DNA from: an uncultured Massilia sp.
GTDB taxonomy: Bacteria; Pseudomonadota; Gammaproteobacteria; Burkholderiales; Burkholderiaceae
Direction: 5' to 3'
Assembly (NCBI GenBank): GCA_946481275.1
Contig: CAMLMV010000001.1
Coordinates: forward strand, 372,001-436,000
Length of the DNA stretch: 64,000 nt
A model generated the notes under the pieces. It was not told the origin of the DNA. It saw only the letters and a list, made by a program, of their open reading frames with translations, and did not search any database. Shown here piece by piece: positions 9,468 to 21,600 of this stretch (its first letter is position 1; each line of letters starts with the position of its first letter). Both the position numbers and the translations under genes were made by a program.

Positions 9468-10432
9468 GCGTGACGATGGCGACGACGTATCGCAATCCGG
9501 TGTGGCTCGACGTGTTCGCGGACCCGTTCGTGCTGCGCCACGACGGCGTGTACTACGCGTACGGCACGGCGCCGGGCGGCGCGGACGGGCGCCAGGTGCC
9601 CGTCCTGCGCTCGACGGACCTCGTCGCCTGGGAACCGCTGGGCCATGCGCTGCTGCCGATCGGCGAAGCGCACTATTGGGCGCCGGAAGTGGCGAGCCAC
9701 GACGGCCGCTTCTACATGTACTACTCGGCCGGCTCGGCCCCGGAAGGCACGGACCAGAAGCTGCGCGTGGCCGTCGCCGATCACCCGGCCGGCCCGTTCG
9801 TCGACAGCGGCAAGCTGCTCGTGCCCGATCGACCGTTCGCCATCGACGCGCATCCGTTCCGCGCGGAGGACGGCCGGTGGTACCTGTTCTATTGCGTCGA
9901 TTTCCTCGAACCGGAGGGCGAATACCGCGTCGGAACGGGCATCGTCGTCGACCGTCTCGTCGACATGACGACGCTGGCGGGCGACCCGCGCGTCGTCGTC
10001 CGGCCGCACGAGGACTGGCACGTGTTCCGCAAGGGACGCACGATGTACGGGGCAGTCCATGACTGGCACACGGTGGAGGGCGCCGCGGTGCTGCAGCACG
10101 ACGGCCGCTATTACTGCTTCTACAGCGGCGGGGCGTGGGAGCGGGAAAATTATGGCGTCAGCTGGGTCGTGGCGGACGATCCGCTGGGGCCGTACACGCG
10201 GCCGGAAGGCGGGCACGAAGCGCTGCTGATGCGTACGCCGAAGGGCGGGAACCTGCTGGGACCGGGACACAATTCGTTCACCACGGAGCCGGACGGGACG
10301 TCCACGTGGATCGTGTACCACGCGTGGGACGTGGCGCAGACGGCGCGGCGCATGTGCATCGATCGGCTCGACTGGGTCGGCGGCAAGCCGTCCACGCCAG
10401 GGCCGACGTGGACGGACCAGCCGGCCCCTTGA
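9464..10432 (+). CDS. Glycoside hydrolase family 43 protein
   Basis: This enzyme has the five-bladed beta-propeller of GH43, whose members remove arabinose or xylose from plant polymers by inversion. Candidate catalytic residues are the base Asp in VFADPFV, the pKa-modulating Asp in IDAHPF and the acid Glu in HTVEGAAV. It lacks a signal peptide, so it should act in the cytoplasm or an internal compartment on imported oligosaccharides. GTG at 9464 overlaps the receptor's stop (GTGA), giving 322 residues; an in-frame ATG at 9476 is the alternative, and neither has a clear ribosome site. Specificity (arabinofuranosidase or xylosidase) is not decided. Confidence 0.88.
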   Translation: MSVTMATTYRNPVWLDVFADPFVLRHDGVYYAYGTAPGGADGRQVPVLRSTDLVAWEPLGHALLPIGEAHYWAPEVASHDGRFYMYYSAGSAPEGTDQKLRVAVADHPAGPFVDSGKLLVPDRPFAIDAHPFRAEDGRWYLFYCVDFLEPEGEYRVGTGIVVDRLVDMTTLAGDPRVVVRPHEDWHVFRKGRTMYGAVHDWHTVEGAAVLQHDGRYYCFYSGGAWERENYGVSWVVADDPLGPYTRPEGGHEALLMRTPKGGNLLGPGHNSFTTEPDGTSTWIVYHAWDVAQTARRMCIDRLDWVGGKPSTPGPTWTDQPAP

Positions 10433-12241
10433 TCAGTCCCAGTCGCTGCCGGTCTCCTCGTCGAACGCCTTGCGGTCGCGCGAGATCATCGCTTCCAGTT
10501 CCTCGCGCGCCTGCTTGGCCATCGACACGAACGCCTCGCGGTCCTTGTAATACGGGTACACCGTGTCGAGCGTCTGCTTGTTGTAGCGCCTGAATTTCAG
10601 GGCGGCCTGCCGTGTCGCGTACGCGCTCTGGCCCAGGCCCGCCGTCATGACGGAGCGGCCCAGCCGCAGCGCGGCCTCGAACGTTTCGCGCTCGATCAGC
10701 TCCACGCCGCGGTCCATCAGCTGGTAGTAATGCGTGACGTTGCGGGCGCGCGCGAACACGGGCAGGTTCGGGTACTCGCGCCGGACGGCGTCGACGAGTT
10801 TCAGGCTGTCCTCGATGTCGTCGATGGCGACGACGACGGCCCTGGCCTTCGCGGCGCCCGCGGCACGCAGCAGGTCGGGCCGGGTGGCGTCGCCGTAGAA
10901 GACCTTGAAGCCGAAGTGGCGCAGCACCTCGATCTGGTCCGGGTCGTGGTCCAGCACCGTCAGGCGCACGTCGTTCGCGTGCAGGAAGCGGCCGACGATC
11001 TGGCCGAAGCGGCCGAAGCCCGCGACGATCACGTGGTCTTCGTTCGGCTCGATCCGGTCGGCCTTGCGCTTGCCGCCGCGGCCTTCGCGGCCGGCCGCCA
11101 GGCGGTCGTAGGCCATCAGTGCAAGCGGCGTGACGACCATCGACAGCGCGACGACGACGACGACGATGTTGGCCACGTCCGGCGAGAACACCTTCGCCGT
11201 GGCCGCCGCGCCGAACACGACGAACGCGAATTCACCGCCCTGCGCGAGCAGCAGCGCGAACTGCAGGTGCTGGCCGCGCGCGATTTTCAACCCACGCGAC
11301 AGGCCATACAGCACCGCGACCTTGATGGCCAGGAAGCCCGCGACGAGGCCCAGCACGAGGCCCGGCTGCGCGAGGAACACGGCGAAGTCGACGGACATGC
11401 CGACGGCGATGAAGAAGAGGCCCAGCAGCAGGCCCTTGAACGGCTCCAGGTCGGTCTCGAGCGCGTGGCGGTATTCCGAGTCCGCGAGCAGCACGCCGGC
11501 CATGAAGGCCCCGAGGGCCATCGACATGCCGACCCATTGCATCAGCAGCGAGATGGCGATGACGAGCAGCAGGGCGAACGCGGTGAAGATTTCGCGCGCG
11601 TCCGTCTTGGCGATGATGCGCAGCAGGGGCCGGATCAGGAAGCGGCCCGCGACGACAAGGCCCGCGAGCACGCCCGCGACCTTCAGCGCCGCGATCCACG
11701 CGTTGCCCCCGCCGCCGGCGGATTCCGGCACGCCCAGCAGCGGCACGATGGCGATCATCGGGATCGCCGCAATGTCCTGGAACAGCAGGATGGCGAAGCC
11801 GGCCTGGCCGGCCGGCGTCGGCATCAGGTTGCGTTCTTCCAGCGACGCGAGCGCGATCGCGGTCGACGACAGCGACAGGCCCAGGCCCGCGATCAGGGCG
11901 ACCTTCCAGTCGATGCCGGCCAAAAGCGCGGCACCGAACAGGCCGGCCGCGACTCCCACCACCTGCGCGCCGCCCCAGCCGAAGATCGGCCGGCGCAGTG
12001 CCCACAGCCGGCTCGGCTCCAGTTCGAGGCCGATCAGGAACAGCAGCAGCACGACGCCGAATTCGGCGAAGTGCAGGGCGTCCTCGCCGTCCGCGACGAA
12101 GCGCAGGCCGAACGGGCCGATGAGAATGCCGGCCACGAGGTAGCCCAGCACCGCGCCCATGCCCAGGCGTTTCGCGAGGGGCACGACCAGCACGGCCGCG
12201 CCGAGGTAGACGACCGCGTTCTGCAGAAGGTTATGCTCCAT
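10433..12241 (-). CDS. kefC: Monovalent cation:proton antiporter-2 (KefB/KefC-like K+ efflux)
   Basis: This 602-residue inner-membrane protein couples K+ efflux to H+ entry and protects against electrophiles in characterised homologues. About twelve membrane segments make the Na+/H+ exchanger domain (IGLELEPSRLW, LGLSLSSTAIAL, ILLFQDIAAIP), followed by an RCK/TrkA-N Rossmann domain with VAGFGRFGQIVGRF near residue 405 that binds nucleotide or glutathione adducts. The ATG lies inside the end of the kefF-like gene (11-base overlap), so the pair is translationally coupled. Its length equals E. coli KefB (601), and KefB and KefC cannot be told apart here. Confidence 0.88.
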   Translation of the reverse strand: MEHNLLQNAVVYLGAAVLVVPLAKRLGMGAVLGYLVAGILIGPFGLRFVADGEDALHFAEFGVVLLLFLIGLELEPSRLWALRRPIFGWGGAQVVGVAAGLFGAALLAGIDWKVALIAGLGLSLSSTAIALASLEERNLMPTPAGQAGFAILLFQDIAAIPMIAIVPLLGVPESAGGGGNAWIAALKVAGVLAGLVVAGRFLIRPLLRIIAKTDAREIFTAFALLLVIAISLLMQWVGMSMALGAFMAGVLLADSEYRHALETDLEPFKGLLLGLFFIAVGMSVDFAVFLAQPGLVLGLVAGFLAIKVAVLYGLSRGLKIARGQHLQFALLLAQGGEFAFVVFGAAATAKVFSPDVANIVVVVVALSMVVTPLALMAYDRLAAGREGRGGKRKADRIEPNEDHVIVAGFGRFGQIVGRFLHANDVRLTVLDHDPDQIEVLRHFGFKVFYGDATRPDLLRAAGAAKARAVVVAIDDIEDSLKLVDAVRREYPNLPVFARARNVTHYYQLMDRGVELIERETFEAALRLGRSVMTAGLGQSAYATRQAALKFRRYNKQTLDTVYPYYKDREAFVSMAKQAREELEAMISRDRKAFDEETGSDWD

Positions 12242-12818
12242 GGCTGCGCGCCTCCTCCGACGCGGCGGCCAGGCCGGCGTAGCCTTCGAGACGATGGCGG
12301 AACTCGGCCGCAAACGCATCGACGGCTTCCGGCGTCGCCTGTGCGGCGCCGTGCAGGACGAGCGGCGCGATCCAGTCCATGCCGCACAGCGCGGCCGTCG
12401 CCTCGTACGGCGCGAGGAAGTCCGCGAATGGACGCCCGTGCAGGCCGCCCGGCTGGTACGCGTCGGGACCGCTGCCCGTCGTCGTCACGAGCCAGAAGGT
12501 TTTCCCGCGCAGCGCGCATTCGCCCGTGTGGGCGTAGTCGTTATAGGCCCACCCGGGCTGCAGCACGACGTCCATCCATTCCTTGACGATGGAGGGCATG
12601 CCGTACCAGCGGAACGGGTGCAGGAAGACGAGCAGGTGGGCGGCGCGCAGCCGTTCGCGCTCCTGTTCGCCGTCGATGTCGAAGTCGGGGTAGCGTTGGT
12701 ACAGGTCGCACAGCTCGACGCCGGGCAGCGCCCGCGCCGTTTCCGCGAGGCGGCGGTGGACGGGCGAGCGGTGCGGCGCCGGGTGGGCGTAGATCACCAG
12801 GATGTTCGGTTCGTTCAT
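12231..12818 (-). CDS. kefF: KefF-like NAD(P)H oxidoreductase, ancillary subunit of K+ efflux
   Basis: This 195-residue flavodoxin-like quinone reductase carries the family motifs ILVIYAHPAPHRS, LVFLHPFRWYGMPSIVKEW and a GSGPDAYQPGG loop. In enteric bacteria KefF or KefG binds the antiporter and is needed for full activity while reducing quinones. The gene precedes the antiporter and overlaps it by 11 bases, supporting that role. No ribosome site better than weak is seen before the ATG at 12818. KefF and KefG assignment is not certain. Confidence 0.85.
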   Translation of the reverse strand: MNEPNILVIYAHPAPHRSPVHRRLAETARALPGVELCDLYQRYPDFDIDGEQERERLRAAHLLVFLHPFRWYGMPSIVKEWMDVVLQPGWAYNDYAHTGECALRGKTFWLVTTTGSGPDAYQPGGLHGRPFADFLAPYEATAALCGMDWIAPLVLHGAAQATPEAVDAFAAEFRHRLEGYAGLAAASEEARSHGA

Positions 12819-12975
12819 TCGTCGTTCATGTATTGCAACACCGTTTTATAGCATACAAGACATGCCGTGCGTCATTCTCGCCCGACATGTCCTACAAGCC
12901 AGCCGGGTGCGTGCCTATAGTCGGCGTATGCGGGAGGATTATGATGATCATCAACGCGAACGAATGGAGAATCCC

Positions 12976-13299
12976 ATGTCCATGCAGAGCGAAGGTAACG
13001 ACGCCAAAGGGCGCAACTACGACCAGGTGACGAAGGACGGCACGAGTTCCGCCGGCACGCTGGGGGTGGGCGGTACTGGTACGGCACCCCGGGGCACGAA
13101 TGCACAGTCGGACACGGGCGGCAGCCTGCAAAAGGGCCGCGCGGACGATCTGTTGAGCAATGATGCCGACCGCGACAGCGAAGGTTTCGTCGGCGAGGAA
13201 GCCGGCGAATTGCAGACCGGCCTCGGCGGCATCGGCAGCCTGAGCACCGGCAACGCGGGCAGCCGCCAGTCGGACGAAGACAACAAGGCCTCAAGGTAA
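12976..13299 (+). CDS. Small Gly/Ser/Asp-rich disordered protein, unknown function
   Basis: I do not recognise this 107-residue protein. It has no signal peptide, membrane segment or cysteine and is dominated by G, S, T, D and N with repeated small motifs (GTLGVGGTGTAPRG, GGIGSLSTGNAG), so it is probably disordered, in the style of stress- or desiccation-related proteins. The ATG at 12976 follows GGAGA at good distance; an upstream in-frame ATG at 12964 is less well placed. It has a strong terminator of its own at 13350-13395 and faces away from the kef genes, which argues that it is a real, separately transcribed gene. Confidence 0.65.
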   Translation: MSMQSEGNDAKGRNYDQVTKDGTSSAGTLGVGGTGTAPRGTNAQSDTGGSLQKGRADDLLSNDADRDSEGFVGEEAGELQTGLGGIGSLSTGNAGSRQSDEDNKASR

Positions 13300-13349
13300 G
13301 GCCCGGCTGGTCCGGGATCGGGGGCGTGCCAGCGGTCTGGTGCGCGGCG

Positions 13350-13395
13350 CGGGCGAATGGCGTCGGGGGCGGCGCCGGTTCGCCCGTGCGTTTTT
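13350..13395 (+). terminator. Rho-independent terminator after the small disordered protein gene
   Basis: CGGGCGAA (13350-13357) pairs with TTCGCCCG (13379-13386), extendable by three pairs with one G-U, and is followed by TGCG and five T residues. It ends one base before the stop codon of the convergent E3 gene, so it may also shield the bkd operon from readthrough. Confidence 0.75.
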
Positions 13396-13396
13396 G

Positions 13397-14776
13397 CTAG
13401 ATGTGCAGCGCGTGGCCCAGCGCGCGCAATGCCGCTTCCTGCACCGCCTCGCCGAGGGTCGGATGGGCATGAATGGTGCCCGCGACATCCTCCAGTTGCG
13501 CACCCATCTCGATCGATTGCACGAACGCCGTCGACAGTTCCGAGACCGCACCGCCGACCGCTTGCCAGCCGACGATCACGTGGTTGTCCTTGCGGGCGAC
13601 GACGCGTACGAACCCGTCCGTCGATTCCAGCGTCATCGCGCGGCCGTTGGCGGCGAACGGGAAGCTCGCGCTGATACAGTCCACGTCCAGCCGCGCGGCT
13701 TCCTGCGGCGTCATGCCCACGACGACCACTTCGGGGTCTGTGAAGCACACGGCGGGAATCGCGCCCGGCGTGAAATGGCGGCGCTTGCCCGCGATGATCT
13801 CGGCCACCATCTCGCCCTGGGCCATCGCGCGGTGCGCCAGCATCGGCTCGCCCGTCAGGTCGCCGATGGCCCACACGTTGCGCATCGACGTGCGGCACTG
13901 GTTGTCGATGCGGACGTGGCGCCCGTTCATGTCGAGCAGCAGGCTTTCCAGGCCATAGCCTTCGGTGCGCGGCCGGCGCCCGACGGCAACGAGGACGCGG
14001 TCCGCCTCCAGCACGTCTTCCTCGCCGCCGCCGGTCTTCATGCGAATGCCTCGGCCGTCGTCGACCAGGCCCAGCACGCTGGACTCCAGGTGCAGGGCAA
14101 TGCCCAGCCGCTTCAGGCTCGCCGCGACGGGTTTGACCAGTTCGTCGTCATAGGCGGGCAGCACGCGGCCGGCCGCCTCGACGACCGTCACCCGCGCACC
14201 CAGCTTGCGGTAGGCGATGCCCAGTTCCAGCCCGATGTAGCCCGCGCCGACGACGACCAGGTGCTCCGGCAGGGTCGCCGGCGCCAGTGCTTCCGTCGAC
14301 GACACGACGTTGCCGCCGAACGGCATGAACGGCAGTTCGACGGGCACGGAGCCGGTCGCCAGCAGCAGGTGCTCGCAGCGGATGCGAACGTCTCCCACTT
14401 CGACGGTCTTGCCGTCGAGGATGCGCGCCCAGCCCTGGACGACCTTCACGCCGTTCTTCTTCAGCAGCGCGCCGACGCCGCCCGTCAGCCGCCTGACGAT
14501 GCCGTCCTTCCACGCGACCGTCTGCGTGACGTCGATGGTCGGCGCGCCGGTCCGGATGCCGAGCGGCGATTCGCCCGCGTAGCCTGCGGCCTGGTGGAAC
14601 GCGTCCGCTGCGTGGATCAGGGCCTTCGACGGGATGCAGCCGATGTTCAGGCAGGTGCCGCCCAGGTCCGCCCCTTCGACGAGCACGGTCGGGATGCCCA
14701 GCTGGCCGGCCCGGATCGCGGCGACGTAGCCGCCGGGGCCGCCGCCGATGACCAGGAGAGTCGTAGTTTCCGTCAT
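13397..14776 (-). CDS. lpdV: Dihydrolipoyl dehydrogenase, E3 of branched-chain keto acid dehydrogenase
   Basis: This FAD enzyme reoxidises the lipoyl group of E2, passing electrons to NAD+. The FAD-binding motif is [19 protein letters not shown] at the N-terminus, the redox disulfide is [13 protein letters not shown], the NAD motif is [12 protein letters not shown], and the catalytic His-Glu pair is in HAHPTLGE near the end. At 459 residues it equals the length I recall for Pseudomonas Lpd-Val. It is last in a four-gene operon and starts four bases after E2 ends, so it is probably dedicated to this complex. Confidence 0.92.
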   Translation of the reverse strand: MTETTTLLVIGGGPGGYVAAIRAGQLGIPTVLVEGADLGGTCLNIGCIPSKALIHAADAFHQAAGYAGESPLGIRTGAPTIDVTQTVAWKDGIVRRLTGGVGALLKKNGVKVVQGWARILDGKTVEVGDVRIRCEHLLLATGSVPVELPFMPFGGNVVSSTEALAPATLPEHLVVVGAGYIGLELGIAYRKLGARVTVVEAAGRVLPAYDDELVKPVAASLKRLGIALHLESSVLGLVDDGRGIRMKTGGGEEDVLEADRVLVAVGRRPRTEGYGLESLLLDMNGRHVRIDNQCRTSMRNVWAIGDLTGEPMLAHRAMAQGEMVAEIIAGKRRHFTPGAIPAVCFTDPEVVVVGMTPQEAARLDVDCISASFPFAANGRAMTLESTDGFVRVVARKDNHVIVGWQAVGGAVSELSTAFVQSIEMGAQLEDVAGTIHAHPTLGEAVQEAALRALGHALHI

Positions 14777-14780
14777 GCGT

Positions 14781-16061
14781 TCACTCCACGAACAGGGTGG
14801 CCGGCGCCTCGAGATACGAGCGCACCGTCTGGATGAATTCCGCCGCCACCATGCCGTCGATGACGCGGTGGTCGAACGACGACGACAAATTCATCAGCTT
14901 GCGCGCCACCATGCCGCCGTTCCGGATCACGGGCCGGTCGACGATGCGGTTCACGCCCACGATCGCCACCTCCGGGTGGTTGATGACGGGCGTGCTCACG
15001 ATCCCGCCCAGCGCGCCGAGGCTCGTGATGGTGATCGTCGAGCCGGACAACTCGTCGCGCGCCGCCTTGCCGTGGCGCGCCGCATCGGCCAGCCGGGCGA
15101 TCTCCGCCGCGCTGGCCCACGGATCGCGCGCTTCCGCATGGCGCACGACGGGCACCATCAGCCCGGCGTCCGTCTGCGTCGCGATACCGATGTGCACGGG
15201 CTGGTAGCGCGTGACGACGTTCGCCTGGTCGTCGTAGCGGGCATTCACGTCGGGGAACTTGCGGACCGCGAGGACGACGGCGCGCATCAGGAGGGGCAGC
15301 AGGGTGATCTTGCCCCGCTCCTCGCCGTAGCGCGCATTCAGCTGGCCGCGCAGCGCTTCCAGTTCCGTCACGTCGACCTCTTCGACGTACGTAAAATGCG
15401 GGATCTGGCGCTTCGCGAGCTGCATCTTCTCCGCGATCTTGCGGCGTAGGCCGATCACGGGAATCGCTTCCTCGCCTTCCAGTTCCGCATAACGCCCAGC
15501 CGCCGGCGCCGCCCGGCCGCGCCCGGCCACGTGCGCATCCAGATCGGCGTGCGTGATGCGGCCGGCGGGGCCGCTGCCGGCCACGTATTGCAGTTCGATG
15601 CCCAGGTCCCAGGCGCGCTTGCGCACCGCCGGCGCGGCCAGCGGTTTGTCGCCCGCCGCGCGGAGCGCGGGCACGGGACGCGACGGCGGAGCGACGACTG
15701 GCGCCGCCTGCGCAACGCTCGCCGCGGCCTCGGCCACCCGCGGCGGTTCCGGCACGAAGCCGTGCGGCACCTCGGCCGGCTCATCGGCCGGCGGCGGTGC
15801 CGCCTTCGCATTCCCGGCACCTTCAACTTCCAGCCGGATCAGCTCGGCACCGACGGCCAGCGATTCCCCGATCTTGCCGCCGAGGGAAATCACCGTCCCG
15901 TGCACGGGCGACGGAATCTCCACGGTCGCCTTGTCCGTCATGACGTCGGCCAGGATCTGGTCCTCGACGATCGCATCGCCCGGCTGCACGCGCCACGCGA
16001 CGACTTCCACTTCCGCGATGCCTTCGCCCAGGTCCGGCATCTTGATCACATGCTGTCCCAT
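14781..16061 (-). CDS. bkdB: Lipoamide acyltransferase, E2 of branched-chain keto acid dehydrogenase
   Basis: This 426-residue core enzyme moves the branched acyl group to CoA. It has one N-terminal lipoyl domain with the lysine in [12 protein letters not shown] (about residue 45), an Ala/Pro-rich linker, the peripheral-subunit-binding domain ([18 protein letters not shown]) and the catalytic domain ending with SFDHRVIDG, whose His and Asp are the acyltransferase signature. The ATG overlaps the E1 beta stop by one base (TGATG). A single lipoyl domain is normal for Bkd E2 and unlike most pyruvate dehydrogenase E2 proteins of this group. Confidence 0.93.
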   Translation of the reverse strand: MGQHVIKMPDLGEGIAEVEVVAWRVQPGDAIVEDQILADVMTDKATVEIPSPVHGTVISLGGKIGESLAVGAELIRLEVEGAGNAKAAPPPADEPAEVPHGFVPEPPRVAEAAASVAQAAPVVAPPSRPVPALRAAGDKPLAAPAVRKRAWDLGIELQYVAGSGPAGRITHADLDAHVAGRGRAAPAAGRYAELEGEEAIPVIGLRRKIAEKMQLAKRQIPHFTYVEEVDVTELEALRGQLNARYGEERGKITLLPLLMRAVVLAVRKFPDVNARYDDQANVVTRYQPVHIGIATQTDAGLMVPVVRHAEARDPWASAAEIARLADAARHGKAARDELSGSTITITSLGALGGIVSTPVINHPEVAIVGVNRIVDRPVIRNGGMVARKLMNLSSSFDHRVIDGMVAAEFIQTVRSYLEAPATLFVE

Positions 16062-17104
16062 CACGCCTCCATCGCTCGTTTGAATGCCGCGCCCACGCGG
16101 TCCGGACCCGGGAAGTACGCCCATTCCTGCGCATGCGGGTAAGGCGTGTCCCAGCCCGTCACGCGCTCGATGGGCGCCTCGAGGTGGTAGAAGCAGTGTT
16201 CCTGCACGAGGGCCGCGAGTTCCGCGCCGAAGCCGCTCGTGCGGGTCGCCTCGTGGACGACGACGCAGCGTCCCGTCTTCTTCACGGATGCGATAACTGT
16301 CTCCAGGTCCAGCGGCCACAGGGTGCGCAGGTCGATGATCTCGGCATCGATGCCCGTCTCGTTCGCGGCCGCCTCGGACACCCACACCATCGTGCCGTAG
16401 GTGAGCACCGTGAGGTCTTGTCCCTCGCGGAACACGGCGGCCTTGTCCAGCGGGACCGTGTAATAGCCTTCCGGGACCTCGCCCTTGGGATGCTTGGCCC
16501 ACGAGACGACGGGGCGGTCGTGGTGGCCGTCGAACGGGCCGTTGTACAGCCGCTTCGGTTCCAGGAAGATGACGGGGTCGTCGTTCTCGATGGCCGCGAT
16601 GAGCAGGCCTTTCGCGTCGTACGGATTGGACGGCATCACCGTGCGCAGGCCGCACACGTGCGTGAAGAACGCTTCCGGGCTCTGGCTGTGCGTCTGGCCG
16701 CCGTAGATCCCGCCGCCGCAGGGCATGCGGATCGTCAGCGGCGCCGTGAAATCGCTCGCCGAACGGTAGCGCAGCCGCGCCGCCTCCGACACGATCTGGT
16801 CGGTGGCGGGATAAAAATAGTCGGCGAACTGGATCTCGACGACGGGCCGCAGGCCGTACGCCGCCATGCCGACCGCCGTGCCGACGATGCCGCCTTCCGA
16901 GATCGGCGCGTCGAAGCAGCGCTGCTTGCCGTACTTCGCCTGCAGGCCGTCCGTCACGCGGAACACGCCGCCGAAATAGCCCACGTCCTGGCCGTAGATG
17001 ACGACGTTGTCGTCGCGCCCGAGCATGACGTCCATGGCCGAACGGAGGGCCTGGATCATCGTCATCGGGGTGGTCTTGATGTCGTTGTCGATGTCGCGTT
17101 TCAC
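16061..17104 (-). CDS. bkdA2: 2-oxoisovalerate dehydrogenase beta subunit (E1 beta)
   Basis: This is the beta half of the thiamine-dependent decarboxylase acting on the keto acids of Val, Leu and Ile. Family features are NVVIYGQDVGYFGGVFRVT near residue 40, RCFDAPISEGGIVGTAVGMA and, toward the end, LRTLWPLDLETV and VVHEATRTSGFGAEL. I take the GTG at 17104 as start: it comes one base after the E1 alpha stop and behind a G-rich ribosome site, giving 347 residues. An internal start at an ATG about 13 residues later is possible. It is coupled to E2 by a one-base stop/start overlap. Confidence 0.92.
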   Translation of the reverse strand: MKRDIDNDIKTTPMTMIQALRSAMDVMLGRDDNVVIYGQDVGYFGGVFRVTDGLQAKYGKQRCFDAPISEGGIVGTAVGMAAYGLRPVVEIQFADYFYPATDQIVSEAARLRYRSASDFTAPLTIRMPCGGGIYGGQTHSQSPEAFFTHVCGLRTVMPSNPYDAKGLLIAAIENDDPVIFLEPKRLYNGPFDGHHDRPVVSWAKHPKGEVPEGYYTVPLDKAAVFREGQDLTVLTYGTMVWVSEAAANETGIDAEIIDLRTLWPLDLETVIASVKKTGRCVVVHEATRTSGFGAELAALVQEHCFYHLEAPIERVTGWDTPYPHAQEWAYFPGPDRVGAAFKRAMEA

Positions 17105-17105
17105 G

Positions 17106-18569
<1,464 letters not shown>

Positions 18570-18612
18570 TTAGAATTGCGCACTTTCTAATCTCAGCGGG
18601 CAGATTCACACG

Positions 18613-21600
18613 ATGTTGACTCAGGCGGCTCCGGCCAGGATCTTCGGTGCGGGCGGCGGCCTGCTGGGTGGAATCATCGACGACTACGACTGGAGCGCCA
18701 CGTCCCTCGGCCCCGTCGAACGCTGGCCGGACGTCGTACGTACGACCGTGGAACTGATCCTGCGCTCGCCCGTGCCCATCGTCACCCTGTGGGGCGAGGA
18801 CGGCGTCATGATCTACAACGACGCCTACTCCGGTTTCGCGGGCGGGCGCCATCCCCGCCTGCTCGGCTCCAAAGTGCGCGAAGGCTGGCCCGAGGTGGCC
18901 GATTTCAACGACAACGTGATGAAGGTCGGCCTGGCCGGCGGCACGCTGTCGTACCGCGACCAGGAACTGACCCTGCACCGCAGCGGCAAGCCGGAGCCGG
19001 TGTGGATGAACCTCGATTACTCGCCCATCGTCGATGCCGAAGGCAGGGTCGTCGGCGTGATCGCCATCGTCGTCGAGACGACGGCCAAGGTGCGCGCGGA
19101 GCGCTGGCTGAGCGGGGAACACGACCGCCTGCAGGCGATGTTCGAGCAGGCGCCCGGCTTCATGGCCCAGCTGGCGGGCGCGGACCACGTGATCCAGTCC
19201 GCGAACGCGGCCTACCGCGCGCTGGCCGGCCAGCGCGACCTGCTCGGCAAGCCCGTACGGGAAGCGCTGCCGGAGACGGTGCCGCAGGGCGTCATCGCGA
19301 TCCTGGACCAGGTCTACCTCACCGGCACGACGTACACCGCGACCGCGAGCCCGCTGTGGCTGGCCGGCAGCGACGGCAACCGCCGCCTGCACTACGTCGA
19401 TTTCGTCTACCAGCCCGTCAAGCGCGAGGACGGCACCGTGTTCGGCATCTTCGTGCAGGGTGCCGACGTGACGGTGCGCGTGGAGGCCGAGCGCGCGCTG
19501 CGCGAGAGCGAGGAAAAATTCCGCACGTTCGCCGAGGCGATGCCGAACCAGGTGTGGACGGCGACGAAGGACGGCAGCCTCGACTGGTTCAACACCCACG
19601 TGTACGCGTACAGCGGCCGCGACCACGACGGCCTCGCGGGCATCGCCTGGACGGCCACCGTGCATCCCGACGACCTGCCTGCCGCGCAGAAGCGCTGGGC
19701 GGGCGCGGTGGCGTCGGGCGCGCCGTACGACGCGGAATTCCGCCTGCGCGGCGCCGACGGCACTTACCGCTGGCATCTGTCGCGCGCCGTCGCGCTGCGC
19801 GACGCGGACGGGGCCGTCGCGCGCTGGATCGGCACGAGCGTCGACATCGAGGACCAGAAGGTCATCGCGCACCGCCTCGCGGCGCTGAACGCGGACCTGG
19901 AATCGACGGTCGCGCGGCGCACGGCGGAACGCGACCGCATGTGGCGCCTGTCGCGCGACATCATGCTCGTCGCGTCGTTCGACGGCATCGTGGAAGCCGT
20001 CAGTCCGTCGTTCGGGTCGCTCCTCGGCTGGTCCGAGCACGACATCGTCGGCAAGAACTTCCTGCAGCTCGTGCACCCCGACGACCAGGCCGCGACGGTC
20101 ACGCAGATGGCGTCGCTGGGCGAGGGCCACTACGTCTACAAGTTCGAGAACCGCTACCGGCGCAAGGACGGCAGCTACTGCCTGCTGTCGTGGACCGCAG
20201 CGCCGGACGCCGATTTCATCCACGCGATCGGCCGCGACATCACGGCCGACCGTGAACAGGCGGAGCAGATCCGCCGCACGGAACTGGCGCTGCAGCAGTC
20301 GCAGAAGATGGAGACCATCGGCAAGCTGACGGGCGGCGTCGCGCACGATTTCAACAACCTGTTGCAGATCATCTCGGGTAACCTGCAGCTGCTCGAAATG
20401 AACCCGGGCGGCGTGGACGGGGTTGCCAACACCAAGCGGTGGATCGGCAATGCGCGTCAAGCCGTGGAAAAGGGCGCGAAGCTGGCCAGCTACCTGCTCG
20501 CGTTCGGCCGCCGCCAGCCGCTGGAGCCGAAGGTCGTCAAGATCGGGCGTGTCGTGACGGGCATGGAAGACATGCTGCGGCGCGCGCTCGGCGAAGAGGT
20601 CGAGGTGGAGCTCGCGATCTCGGGCGGCCTGTGGAACACGGCGGTGGACGTGGCGCAGGTCGAGAACGCGGTGCTGAACCTCGCCATCAATGCGCGCGAC
20701 GCCATGTGCGGCGCGGGAAAGCTGACCATCGAGGCGCACAACGCCATCCTCGACGACCTGTATTGCCGCACGCACGGCGACGTCGCGCCGGGACAATACG
20801 TGATGCTGGCCGTGACGGACACCGGCAGCGGCATGACGCCGGACGTGCTGCGCCAGGCGTTCGAGCCGTTCTTCTCGACCAAGGAAGAAGGCAAGGGATC
20901 GGGGCTCGGGCTGTCGATGGTGTATGGCTTCGTCAAGCAGTCCGGCGGCCACGTGAAGATCTACAGCGAGCCGGGGCAGGGCACGACGGTGAAGCTGTAC
21001 CTGCCGCGCACGACGGCGGCCGAGGAACCCCTGGGGCCCATGGATGCGCAGCAGCCGGCCGTCGGCGGCACCGAGACGGTCCTCGTCGCGGAAGACGACG
21101 AAGCCGTGCGCGCGACCGTCGTCGAGATGCTGACCCAGCTCGGCTACCGCGTGCTGAAGGCGGCCGATGCGGCCAGCGCGCTTGCGGTGGTGGAGTCCGG
21201 GGTGCCGATCGACGTGCTGTTCACGGACGTCGTCATGCCCGGCACCCTGCGCAGCCCCGATCTCGCCCGCATGGCGCGCGAGCGGCTGCCGAATCTCGCC
21301 GTGCTGTTCACGTCGGGCTATACGGAGAACTCGATCGTGCACGGCGGCCGCCTCGACCCCGGCGTGGAATTGCTGGGCAAGCCGTACACGCGCGAGAGCC
21401 TCGCGCGCCGCATCCGCCAGGTACTCGCGAACCAGAGAAACCGCGTGCGCGTGGACGGCGCGCTGCCGATTGCGCCGGCGGCCGGTCGCAAGCCCGATCC
21501 GGACCGGCTGCGCATCGTGCTCGTGGAAGACGAGGACGAGATCAGGGACTCTACGGCCGCGCTGCTGCGCCACCTGGGCCACGAGGTGCTGGAAGCAGTC

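Noticed and set aside
1..10432. One single sugar-utilisation island including the ABC importer and the LacI/TonB/GH43 genes
   Set aside because: SoxR, the SnoaL-like gene and the BCCT transporter lie between in mixed orientations, so there is no evidence that the two sugar clusters are one unit.
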